This document shows, one piece after another, positions 1 through 9,350 of a stretch of DNA of 64,000 nt. Both the position numbers and the translations under genes were made by a program. Source of the DNA: Eutreptiella sp. 'Long Island Sound 2002'. Lineage: Eukaryota > Euglenozoa > Euglenophyceae > Eutreptiales > Eutreptiaceae. The stretch spans positions 68,106,719 through 68,170,718 of the forward strand of contig OZ038379.1 in assembly GCA_964036045.1 (NCBI GenBank), read 5' to 3'. The stretch's first letter is position 1; every line of letters begins with the position of its first letter. The notes beneath the pieces were generated by a model. The model did not search any database. It was not told the DNA's origin and saw nothing but the letters and a program-made list of their open reading frames with translations.

Positions 1-1145
1 TGGCCGGACCCCAGGATATCTTCGTGGATCTATTGAAATCACCAACTTCATTTGAGTAACTGTCCTCGTAGTGAGCAGAGCAGTACGGCGTATAATTTCC
101 CAAGAACACTTTCAACAGGAGGCGCTTCTGCGAGGCATGTGTACAGCGTGACTTCCAATGCTGACGTATAGAGCTCAGGCCTTTTTATTTCTTTGGTTTC
201 TTGTTTGGCGGTCTCCGTAACTGTTTATGAATTGTTGCGACCAGAATGCTGAAAAACAAGGCGACAAACAAAAGGTGCAGTTGATACGCAAGGCGCTGAG
301 GATAGAATCAACTTGTTGTGGTTGGTTCTCTTTCACTTTCTGAGTTGCGTGGCAGTGGCTGGCGCTGAACGTCTGCTGGCGGCGCATTAAGGCCTTCGAG
401 AACGGAAAGCGGGTGTGAGCTTGATAAGGGCTGCTGTCCTTGGTGTGGTTGACCTTGCTCTTCAGACGGATGCTGAGAAGGACTGGCTGCTCGCTGCGAG
501 TTTTTTTGGTCATAAGTTGACTATGAAGACGGTACGCGGGGAAAAAAATAGAGGCTCTGCAGTAACGTACTGGTCTCCTGAGATTCTGCTGCAGAATGCG
601 GAAGCTGAGCTGCGACCTGCGCAATCGCGTTCTCCAGCTGAGCAGCAAATAGGGTCTGCGAGTTGAGATTTCCGTCGTCCAAAATTTGATGAAAGAATCA
701 GACAAAAATAGACACTCAAAAAGTGACAATACACACATGCTTAGGCGGTCCATGTTGCATGGTCAAAAAGAGTCAAAATGTACCCAACAATTTAACCCGG
801 GCAAAAAAGTGTTTTTGGTAGTCCGGTCACAAGGAGTCTCAGAGTCTAGCCGAAAATTCATTACTTGGACTCTTTCGGTCTGCTTTTGAAAAAGCCAAAT
901 GGAACAAAAAATGTTTTCTTTTAGCCAAGACCCACTGCTGTTTCCTGAAAACAACGAGTTTATCCTTGTCATAGCATTTGTGATTTGTTGTGAAAATGAC
1001 CATCTACCGTTAGGTGCTTTCGTCTGGTTTTTTGAACTCTGTGTGGCACACAGCGCTACAAAAAGCATTGTGTGACCTCGTTCTATGCACGAGGCCTCGC
1101 ACATGAAGCACCACAGCACTGTAGAAGACAGCAAGACATCGTGAA
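1..1145. other. AT-rich stretch, no gene recognised
   Basis: I see no conserved domain, RNA gene or repeat unit here. The longest reading frame is 192 codons on the minus strand (175-753). Its translation is Ser/Arg/Cys-rich with no recognisable motif, and a shorter frame overlaps it on the plus strand, so it is probably fortuitous. Confidence 0.5.
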
Positions 1146-1199
1146 AGAAAAGGTATTCTGGTTTGCCTTGCCCGTGTTGGTGTTCCTGTTTGATGGTTT
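1146..1199 (-). repeat. LTR-end-like repeat shared with gypsy copies B and C
   Basis: These 54 bases are identical to 31,683-31,736, and the first part also matches 25,721-25,746. At the other two places the block directly adjoins a primer-binding-site-like sequence and a gag gene, so it is the 3' end of an LTR in minus orientation. Here no primer site follows (the flank is GTGAA), so this is probably the outer end of a 3' LTR, a solo LTR or an LTR fragment. The rest of the LTR towards higher coordinates could not be delimited. Confidence 0.6.
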
Positions 1200-2130
1200 T
1201 TGATTGATGAAAACCTTGTAGGATTTTCCCAAACTGCAAAATGACAAAGGACAGGTACAGAGCAACCCAAATACTGGATCAAAATCAAATTCGGTGATAA
1301 TCTTTCGACTTTAAAGCATAACTAGCAAAGAGGGGCTGCAGATAAACAAATGTAGATCTAAATACACAGCACCAATGATTTATAAACTAAATAGATGAAT
1401 CTATGTATCATGACTGACATGACTCAGGTCCCAAAGATAGTACCAAGCACTTCATGTGCACCATTTTGGATACAATGGAGTTGGTTAGGAACCTGGGGCA
1501 AAGGAGTTGGGCCAGACACAGGATAAGGCCTGCCCAGCATGGCGAGGCAACTGAATTCTGAATCAGTTAAAAGATACAACCACAATAAGCGATACGAACA
1601 ATTCAGTACAGGGGTCCTGAGGTGGGGGACCACTAGGCTTAACCTACAAGGCCCTAGGCAAGAAGTGCCTACTTTATTTCGGTGTTACCTCCACGAAGGA
1701 AGATACCTCCGCTCAGTTGGGTGACCTTCAATTGGGGGATGGGGTTATAACACTAGTTACTTTGAGAAAGTGTACTTCAAGCTGCAAAAGAGTGGTAAAA
1801 TTGATTACGTGTTAGTCTCAACATCAGCCCAAGGTTTAGGGGGGGCTTGGCCTGGATCAAGTCGTCCAAGAAGGACATGGTACTGACCTTTTGTAACCCC
1901 CTCCTGGGGTAGTAGTTGATCAAGCTAGTAGGACAAAGAAAAAGGCTCAACGTCCCCAAAAATTACCTCAGAAAATGCATCTAACCAGGCAAGGACACTC
2001 CCATCAGCTCAAAGAAGCTTACCAAACTGTAGGTACCCTTGAAAAACAGCGTAATGTACCGTGACTGATGTCCCTTTGATGGGGCATTCCTCAAAAGTCG
2101 CCAGCGTGCGGCGAAACCCTTTGCTAAGAA
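1200..2130. other. No gene recognised
   Basis: Only short ORFs (about 60-70 codons) without motifs are present. Part of this stretch may be the body of the LTR that ends at 1,146, but I found no second copy in the window to prove it. Confidence 0.4.
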
Positions 2131-2136
2131 TTAGGG

Positions 2137-2215
2137 GGTAGTGCGGTTTGAACCCAGGACTCCCTGCCTAGAGTTACACCTGCTTGCCCACTAGGGTACA
2201 GTCGAGCGCTCTAAT
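2137..2215 (-). repeat. tRNA-derived (SINE-like) sequence
   Basis: On the minus strand an A-box-like CCTAGTGGGCAAGCAGG is followed about 30 bases later by a B-box GTCCTGGGTTCAAACC. The same two blocks with similar spacing occur inside both LTRs of gypsy copy D (near 45,43x-45,50x and 55,89x-55,96x). I could not fold a complete cloverleaf with good acceptor pairing, so this is a tRNA-derived pol III promoter module or SINE head, not a confident functional tRNA. Confidence 0.45.
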
Positions 2216-2654
2216 GCGGAGGGCGATAGCTGTATAAACAGCGTTTTAGTCATCGTCCTGACCAAGGGCCAGGGCGGAGCAATACTCCCAATGGAGGGCA
2301 CAAAACTCAGGAAGCTCACAAAAATAGAAAATGGAACCAACAGAGAGTGAACCCTGTGGTTTAGCGAAAGGGTTAGCGATTTCAGAAGTCAAATCCCAAA
2401 AAATTGACGAACAGACATTGAAAATCGTCATCTTCGTCCAAAACCTAAGGTCGCAGACAAGCGCAACAGAAGCGCACCACCAAATAGGAGGTGCGGAAGC
2501 GCTAAACGTCTCCTAGATAAGGAGATATGAGCCGTGCTTTCTAAAGCTTTTATATGAAGATTTTGCACAGTTGCACCAAAGATTTTTTCAACTTTAGGAA
2601 AACGTATTTAACAGACAACCACACAACAGAGCAGGCAGACAACCTGCCTCTCAG

Positions 2655-3067
2655 GTATGTTATTGTCATGTCACACGCATGCATTGCGTTTGTGTTGTTA
2701 GTTTCGTTAAAACGGTAGGGTTGTTACCGCTGCGTTCGTTGGGGGCTCAGGAGCTCACGTTTCTTGCTCTGCACAGGTCAGAACAGGAATCAAAGGTATG
2801 TTAGACGAATGGAGCACGCAGCAAGCACGTACGGTTAGAGTATGTGCTGTGCTTGCTATGCATGTGCCTGGGATAAGCATCCACACGTCGTGGCGCTTTC
2901 CCTGTGCATCCATTCACTCTTCCCTTCTCTCCACAGGTCCAGAAGGATAGTGCTGGCTCGTGCTTGCCTCTCCGTAGCGTTAACATAGGGTTGTTTAAAA
3001 TGCGTAGGCTTCGTTTTGCGCTGTGCAGTTGCTCGCCATTCCCTCTCTTTCTCCTGTAGAAAACAAG
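2655..3067 (+). other. Closely spaced splice-site-like signals with tiny exon-like segments
   Basis: Donor- and acceptor-like sequences alternate. GTATGT at 2,655 pairs with a pyrimidine-rich GCACAG ending at 2,776. A 19-nt segment follows (2,777-2,795), then GTATGT at 2,796 and CTCTCCACAG ending at 2,936. Another acceptor, CTCCTGTAG, ends at 3,059, and only eight bases later comes GTGAGA (3,068). No coding frame runs through the short segments. The layout resembles the array at 32.1-33.0 kb. It could be 5' non-coding exons of an unknown transcript or the remains of repeated introns. Confidence 0.3.
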
Positions 3068-3179
3068 GTGAGAAGTGCATGCATGATACCCGGGATGCAT
3101 TAATCGGTAAGGGTGGTTTATAAATCGCCGTAGGATTGTCTCAACGCTTAGGGTTTCCCTTGTGTTTGGCGTCCTTCGG

Positions 3180-4120
3180 CATACACATGATGCTTGGTGA
3201 GTAAGGTAAGTAAGCCCAGGAGGGACTCCCCTTCTGGTTGAGTTTTGTTGTGATTGGATAAATCGGGTTAATTTTAGCAAATAAAAAAATGTTGTTGTTT
3301 GCCTCCCTTCCCTGCATACACATGATGCATTATAGGGCGGTAGGCCTGGCGCTGTGCACACGGTATAACCCTTGTTTAGGCTACCCGGGGCTCCGCCCTA
3401 CGTTCTATAAGAGAACGGGCGGAGTCCTTAAGCTTGCTTGCTTGCAGGACTGTTAGAGGACAGTGTATAATTTTCCAACCGAAGACCTGTATATAATCCA
3501 GCGAGGTTGGTTAGGTTTCTCAGCTGCTAACCGTCCTTCATCCGCCTTTGTTCTCATGTGGGAACGGGAAAGGGTGAAGTTGTGCAGCAGCAGCGACCTT
3601 CAGCGACTTCCCATTTTTCGCCCATGCTAAAAAGGGCGCAGATCACACACACAAAGTGGGTCAGTGGACGACTTCTTCGTGTACAACCTGTAATACACGC
3701 TGTACGCTGCAACAGTGCACCTCTCCCTCCAAGCCCGTCAGGCAAACGAGCGAGGGCGTCCCTTGCAGGCCACAGTTGCCCAGCGGCGCTGTGTTCGCTT
3801 GCAATTTCACAGGGGGGGCAATAGGGCGCTCGACTTTCTTGCCATGGCCACCCAGTAGCATGCGTAGGGGTTAGGGTCAGCGAGCCTGGCAGGGACTGTG
3901 TACGGCTGTGCTCACCCTGCCTTACAAGGCTGGTGCTCGCATTAGTGAGTGTAATGTAGTGGTGTCTCCTGCTCCTCACGGGCAGGGGACCGTGTTAGTT
4001 TTTGGCCTTTAGATAAATGGTCGTTTTGTATGCCCTTAGCACACTTGGCCACCCCTGTCCTCTAGTAGGTAGAGCTTTTGCCGTCTTCCCCTAAGCTTAG
4101 CTGCCAGCACAGAAATTTGG
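3180..4120 (+). repeat. LTR-like repeat, related to 46,860-47,840
   Basis: Collinear landmarks are shared with 46,860-47,840: AAGGTAAGTAAGCCCAGG near 3,205, CTTGTTTAGGCTACCC near 3,372, GCTTGCTTGC near 3,433, GGGCGCAGATCACAC near 3,634, TTGGCCACCCCT near 4,045 and GCCAGCACAGAAATT near 4,103. The last block runs straight into TTGGCGCCC, a plausible primer-binding site for a plus-oriented LTR. No retroelement coding sequence follows, so this would be a solo LTR or a heavily deleted element. The orientation is uncertain because GGCGCC is a palindrome. Confidence 0.45.
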
Positions 4121-5038
4121 CGCCCTAGGAGGGGTAATAGTACCTGACTAGGACCTTCGGTCCGACATCAGCGAAGCCCGTAAGGGAGCCACGTCGGGGA
4201 GTGAAGTGACACACACACAGACATACGCAGCACACTTAGGGGTATGGTAACACCGCCAAGATGGGTAGAACCCCATGGGTCTGGACCAGCTAGGGGTCCT
4301 AACTGTGGGCACGCTTGTCTACACACCTCCACACCTTGCTTCACAGCACCTTGCTTGTCATTCCCTCCTAGACTAGGAAGCTGCCGCCCTTCGTTTGCTC
4401 CCAAACGTCATAACATTAGGGCATATACCATGCAACACGTGGTCAACAAGACACACACCCGCTGGGTGGCTGCAAACCTGATAAGCGGCCACCTGGTTCA
4501 CGCTGGTAACCACAGGCATGGGACTGCAGGGCACAACCTAGGCAGGGGCTGGAGTCCAAAAGCAGCGGATGTGCAGGTGTTTGGGTAACTGATCCCTATT
4601 GGGGGAGGGTGTCAGTACAATCACTAAAACTGGAGCTCTACTGGAGTCCTGAACCTGTCTTGGTACACACTGATTAGGTCTGGTTGTCAGCACAGGGGTG
4701 CTCACCGCCTCTGGGGGGTTAGAAAACAGAGGGGGTTGCGAGTAAAGGACCTCAACTGTGAGTGCCAATATGGGGGGTATCTGTTCACGTAGGCCGCCGT
4801 GTTCAGGTGACCCGCAGTTAAGGTGGTCGTATGGAAGTTGGCAGCCCGGACTGAACCGACCCCACGGGTACCTGGTCCAGCGCGTGGACGCGTTCTTGGT
4901 ACTACACTGCGCGGGGAATGTGTCGTCGGGGGTTGGGGCACTAGGACGCACCAACGAACACACTTTCTGAGTGTCAATTTGTTTTCGATTGACCGTCAGC
5001 ATTTTGTTGATGGATCCACCAGTAGTCTAGGCTAATCG
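4121..5038. other. No gene recognised
   Basis: This holds possible internal sequence next to the preceding LTR-like repeat, with a short CA run near 4,210. The longest frames (minus 4,538-5,002 and shorter overlapping ones) are mutually overlapping and lack motifs. Confidence 0.4.
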
Positions 5039-6760
5039 GTGATTGGTGAAAATCCTTGGCTGTTCAAGTTCTGGAGCCTTTCCCGCAGTTTTCAAATCAT
5101 CACCTCAATTCCCGAGTCCAAATCCACGCTCGCAACCTTTCAATTGACGCCAAGCCGCCTTTTCGTTCAACCCGAGAACATCATTAATGTCACCCTATTT
5201 GGAAGCTTCAAAGCTGCCGATGATGGCCTTTCAACGCTATTTAACTATTTCCTGTCACACCTCTTTCGAAAAAAACACCAAGCCTCAAATTCGCCGTTAC
5301 AAACACGCTTTCCGTCACGCCAATTTGAAGCCGTTGAAGGCAAAATATTCGACACGCGCCAACGCATTTTCGTTCCCGAAGTTCACCAACGTCTACAAGA
5401 ATACTCCGAGTTCTACCCGGATGTGGAAGGCACCGATATTTAATCCGCCTTTGTTGGGAGCAACTCCACGGAAATACTAGACCGAGGCAGGGTCTCTTCT
5501 GGTGCGCACAATAACTCCAACGAGCTTAAAAAGCTTTTGTTCAAGCACAAGCGTTTCTACCTAAAGCCGTATGAGTTGGACTATTCTCAAACTGAAGCCA
5601 AGAAATCTCCGCCTACCGCCACCCCGTGGGCTAAGCAATTAAGAACCGTGCTAGATAAAGCCAGAGAAGACAACAAAGACCTCAAGGGATGGTTCGTTAT
5701 TCCGGCGTGGGACGCTCAAGTGGTTGCCGCCACCTTCCGCATGCTAGGCTCAACTTCCGCCCTTTTTCCTCTCCTTCCTTACATTTCTAGCGTGATATGT
5801 ATGCACGGAGCACAACTTCGGGACGTCTACAAGGTCAAAAAGGACGGCAAAGACTCCTACCAGTTCTGCACGAGCGGCCATCAAACGATGCCGTAGGTTG
5901 CCTTACTCCTAAACACCTCTTCCTTTGACGGGTGCCGATATGAAGACATCAATTTTAAGTTTGAACCTTTCCGCTTCGCCGCCAAACACGCCCATCCAAC
6001 GGTGCGTGACCTCCCGTTGCACGAAACACTACGTTTTGAGGTAAGTATAGAGTTCCTCGATCACATTGAGCCTTCGCCGCCAGAGGAGAGAGACAAGTCT
6101 CAACCAAAACAACGCAGAATTGGAGACGCCCGTGCATTCATGAAGTTAATGAACGAAATGTTTGTCCCCGCGCTAGCAAACGTATCGGTGAACACCATGA
6201 ATGCGTACTACCCGTTTGGCCACATAGTTCCTTCCGAGAGCCTGCATTGGGCCTACGACTGATTCGATTGGGAACTCCCATCTCGCTTTGCCGATGAGCT
6301 CATGTTTAAAGTCCGCGAGTGCGCCCAATTCCTCACCGGAGAACTCCTTGCAATGGACATGCACGCTTTGCCGACTACCGAAGTGTATCGAGCCGTTATC
6401 GCTAGAGACCGGAAGGAAAGAAACAAAGACCTACAAGCCCCAGAAATGCTCACCATGATGATCGTCAACCTGCCCGGAAGACTGGGCGCCTCACCGCCCT
6501 TGGGAGCCATGTTCCAGTCGAAAGACTCCTTGGTCGTGGCGATTGACACCACACACGCGCCGTGCGACGTCATGAAAACCAAGGTCCAAACGCTAGCTAT
6601 CCGCTTCTTCCACTCATGCGGCATTGTTCTCTTTCACGGCATAGATGGGCAATTGCTGCGGTTTCGGTCAAGATCCGACGGCAATACGAGGGCCGCGCCT
6701 TTGGGCGCCCCCGAGCGAGCCCACGCAACGCCGGCCTCGCCCTTCATACGACTCGTCTGA
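5039..6760 (+). pseudogene. ORF1 of the AlkB-LINE, unknown protein with three in-frame stops
   Basis: One reading frame runs from 5,039 to 6,760 (about 570 codons), broken only by TAA at 5,441-5,443, TAG at 5,894-5,896 and TGA at 6,260-6,262. The residues on both sides of each stop read smoothly, which argues for a formerly continuous protein. It is mixed hydrophobic/charged, for example GWFVIPAWDAQVVAATF near 5,690 and AMDMHALPTTEVYRAVIARD near 6,352. I see no CCHC knuckle, RRM or coiled coil such as LINE ORF1 proteins often have. By position it may be the ORF1 or RNA-binding protein, or the N-terminal part of one large polyprotein. Stop-codon reassignment is unlikely because all three stop types appear. 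Confidence 0.55.
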
Positions 6761-7421
6761 GGCCCTGAAGACCGCCGTGCTCCTAGTGGCCCCAAGATCG
6801 GCGCATGCTCTCGACTTGCGCAACCAAGCGGGGTTCCTTGGCCCATACGTGTCGTTCAAACCCACGCGACCTCCCTAGGAGCACCAACAAGCCCACCTCG
6901 TGGTCTACGAAAAAGAGGAATCCGCGCTGCTAGCGCATGATTTCAAATATGGAGACGCTGCCTTTGCCCCACTACACCGCAACCTCCTCGCCCTCGAGAA
7001 GATACTCCCCGCTCAAGACTCGGATGTGGCCGAGCACGAGCAACCCATCGTGCAGCGCCTCGAAGCGGGCGCCGCCTTGAAGTCCACGGCCCTCGTGTCC
7101 CAGCTTGTCTCCCTTCGTGATAGGCCCGCGACGGGGCTGACTGAGCGCATCAGCAAGTGGAACGCGGCACCGGACGACGCCGAAGCCGCTACGCCATCGC
7201 CGGGACCAAACCGCATCGAAGAGATGTCCGAAACCAGCGTCCCGCTGCTTGCTCTGCTGGGAGGCGAGGCGACCACCCTCCTACCCCCCGACCATGATGC
7301 CCCCACCCCCGCCTCGGAGATACAAATCGACCCCCGCCTCCCTACCGGTTTTTATTACGTCCGCGACGTATTTTCCGAGAGCGAAGAGGAAACGGTAAAA
7401 AAAGTTCTCCACGACAACTAG
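6645..7421 (+). pseudogene. Linker and start of the AlkB domain (AlkB-LINE)
   Basis: This continues ORF1 in another frame after a frameshift near 6,700, with one in-frame TAG at 6,876-6,878. The frame then runs open to 7,421. The last ~35 codons (7,318-7,421), including GFYYVRDVFSESEEETVKK, look like the N-terminal strand and helix that precede the AlkB core (the 'f.yv.dfls..e...l...l' region of ALKBH-type proteins). A TAG at 7,419-7,421 and a shift to the next frame break the domain just before its conserved part. The upstream 200 codons are Glu/Ala-rich with no recognised fold. Confidence 0.5.
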
Positions 7422-7891
7422 TGGCAGACCACGGGCACTCAGTCCAACACTTCGGCCACGCATATCTCGGCCCGAGCAAAGTCACCGCCACGTCCCACAT
7501 CCCGGAAGAGTTTTCCTCTATCATCCAAACGTACAATGCCGCGCTGGAGCGACCAGGCCTCTCGCAGCCCCCCCCCAACCAAATCACGGGCGCAATGTAT
7601 CTCCCAGGAGAGGGCATCGGCTACCACAGGGACGACCCCTTGCTAGGGGACCCCGTGTCCATTTTTGGTTCCCAGTCGGACACCACAATGTTCTTTAAAA
7701 ATCCCTCCAACGGGGATTCTTTCCGCATCCGCCTCTTTGCCCGCTCTCTCCTGGTCCTCACGGGGGCAGCACGCCATGAGTGGCACCACGGGTTACCCAG
7801 ACGCAGGGTAGACGAAGTGTTTGGGCTCACTGTCCCGTGTACCATCCCTCGGCTCGCTCTAATCCTCCGCCACATCCCACAGGCAAGCTAA
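7421..7891 (+). CDS. AlkB-type 2-oxoglutarate/Fe(II)-dependent dioxygenase domain
   Basis: AlkB enzymes oxidatively remove alkyl groups from N-alkylated bases in DNA or RNA, using Fe(II) and 2-oxoglutarate. The 156-codon frame contains all signature residues: ITGAMYLPGEGIGYHRDD gives the metal-binding HxD (His69, Asp71), TGAARHEWHHGLP gives the second His (His123), and CTIPRLALILRH gives the two Arg (144 and 150) that bind 2-oxoglutarate. A nucleotide-lid-like hydrophobic stretch (DTTMFFKNPSNGDSFRIRL) lies between. The core is intact even though the rest of the element is broken. The first residues lie in the previous frame (7,318-7,421), so the start shown is only the frame edge. AlkB domains are known in cellular repair proteins and in replicases of plant flexiviruses. 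Here the neighbour is a LINE endonuclease, so the likely role is repair or demethylation of element RNA or cDNA, which is inference. Confidence 0.85.
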   Translation: MADHGHSVQHFGHAYLGPSKVTATSHIPEEFSSIIQTYNAALERPGLSQPPPNQITGAMYLPGEGIGYHRDDPLLGDPVSIFGSQSDTTMFFKNPSNGDSFRIRLFARSLLVLTGAARHEWHHGLPRRRVDEVFGLTVPCTIPRLALILRHIPQAS

Positions 7892-7976
7892 CCCACGGAA
7901 GCCAGAGGGCCGGATACCCGCCTCCTGCACTCCCCAGCCCCCTCTGCCTGAAAGCACAAGGGTCAAGATTTGGTGA

Positions 7977-9350
7977 AACACCGGCCCAGTCACGGCTTTC
8001 TCCGTCACCGGCAAGGGGCTAGACGAAGAGGTCGCCTCAGCCGCAGTACCGGCCGACCAAATTCAGCATTTTTGTTGCCTTAGCCGGCCCAGCCAGCCCG
8101 ACCCCTCAGCACCCCCCCAGCCCCCCCCTATCCCGCCCCGCCCGAAGTCCGGTGCGCGCCTACGGAAGGGGTACCAACGGCCTCACCGCCCCCCCATACC
8201 CATCTCTTCAGAACTGCGTTTTCTGTCCCACAACTTGCAGAAGAAATCTATAGTGAGCACTCAAATTCTGCGACACCTCAACAACGACTTCGACATCCTC
8301 TTCATCCAAGAAATCAATCACGCCCCCATCCTCCCCCACGTATACGCCTACGGTTCGGGCACTAAAGCCACCATTGTTTCGAACATCAGCCAGGACAAAC
8401 ATTCCAGAGGCGAGCACAGGTCCGTTCTGGTTTGCTTACCCCGGCTCGCCCGGTTCGTTACCCCCCTCCCCAGACTCGATACGGAAGGGCTGCTGGCAGC
8501 GGCCGTTCTCACCCTCCCGGGGGCCCCGCCTACCTTGTTGGTCTCGGTATACGCCCCGAGCGCGGACGTCCACCGCTCAAAAATTGAAAACATCCTGCGG
8601 CCACTCATGCATCAGTATCCCAACCACGTCCTAGGCGGCGACACCAAGTGCATAATGTGCCCTGAGCTGGACGGAGCGAACCTCCAAACGGACAACGAGT
8701 GGCCATGGCTCCGCAGACAGGTCACGAGCGACCCGCCGAGCCTCATCGATACCTTCCGGCACTTTCACCCGACCGAGCGGTCTTTCTCCCGATACCCCAC
8801 CCCGTACAGGGCAAGCAGCAGACAACTCGACCATATTTTGCTCTCCCCAGCAGCCTCGGAGTTTTTTGCCCCCACCTCTGCCACCATCCAAACCGACGAC
8901 AAAACGTCAGACCACCACCGAGTCACGTACACCTCTCAAGTCCCCCCCCACTGCTTCTCCGAAAAACCCACCACTAAGAGGAAAGTTTTCCGCAAACTGA
9001 CGGAGCGGGAGCGCTCCAAGCACCACGACTCCCTCGCCCCCCTGGCGCGATGCTGCATGTCTACCCCCCCCTGCTTTGAGTCTACATCCTCAGCAGACAT
9101 AGAGCTCTTCACAGATGTGGTACTGGAGGAAGTAGCGACAAGCTACCACAGTATCACCACACCGTCACACCCCACCTCCTCGGCTCTGGTTAAAAAGATC
9201 AAAGCGTCCCTGCAAACCCTGCCCCCCCCCCAACCATCCCAACTACCCCGCTTCCATGGACACGCTCAACAAACTTGTCAAGGAGTGGGAAACCAAAGTG
9301 AACAAGGCCGCAACCACCAAAATCCATCAGTGCCTTGTGAGGAAAACTAG
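7977..9350 (+). CDS. EEP (AP-like) endonuclease of the AlkB-LINE
   Basis: The frame opens at 7,977 with a Pro-rich linker, and the domain starts at about 8,214 with LRFLSHNLQ. Endonuclease/exonuclease/phosphatase motifs follow in order: DILFIQEIN (metal-binding Glu) near 8,297, LLVSVYAPSADVH near 8,538, GGDTKC near 8,637 (in place of the usual GDFN), SRQLDHILLS near 8,820 and the C-terminal SDHH near 8,910. This enzyme nicks target DNA to prime reverse transcription. The GDFN-to-GDTK change keeps the Asp but loses the Asn, which may cost activity. The last third of the frame passes into the linker before RT and leaves frame near 9,250. No ATG fits the domain start, which is consistent with one large polyprotein. 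Confidence 0.85.
   Translation, partial: NTGPVTAFSVTGKGLDEEVASAAVPADQIQHFCCLSRPSQPDPSAPPQPPPIPPRPKSGARLRKGYQRPHRPPIPISSELRFLSHNLQKKSIVSTQILRHLNNDFDILFIQEINHAPILPHVYAYGSGTKATIVSNISQDKHSRGEHRSVLVCLPRLARFVTPLPRLDTEGLLAAAVLTLPGAPPTLLVSVYAPSADVHRSKIENILRPLMHQYPNHVLGGDTKCIMCPELDGANLQTDNEWPWLRRQVTSDPPSLIDTFRHFHPTERSFSRYPTPYRASSRQLDHILLSPAASEFFAPTSATIQTDDKTSDHHRVTYTSQVPPHCFSEKPTTKRKVFRKLTERERSKHHDSLAPLARCCMSTPPCFESTSSADIELFTDVVLEEVATSYHSITTPSHPTSSALVKKIKASLQTLPPPQPSQLPRFHGHAQQTCQGVGNQSEQGRNHQNPSVPCEEN

Noticed and set aside
175-753. 192-codon minus-strand ORF as a host gene
   Set aside because: No motif, an overlapping plus-strand frame, and no splice or promoter support.
5039-6760. Alternative genetic code or programmed readthrough in ORF1
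   Set aside because: All three stop codons interrupt it, the element also has frameshifts, and neighbouring elements use normal stops.
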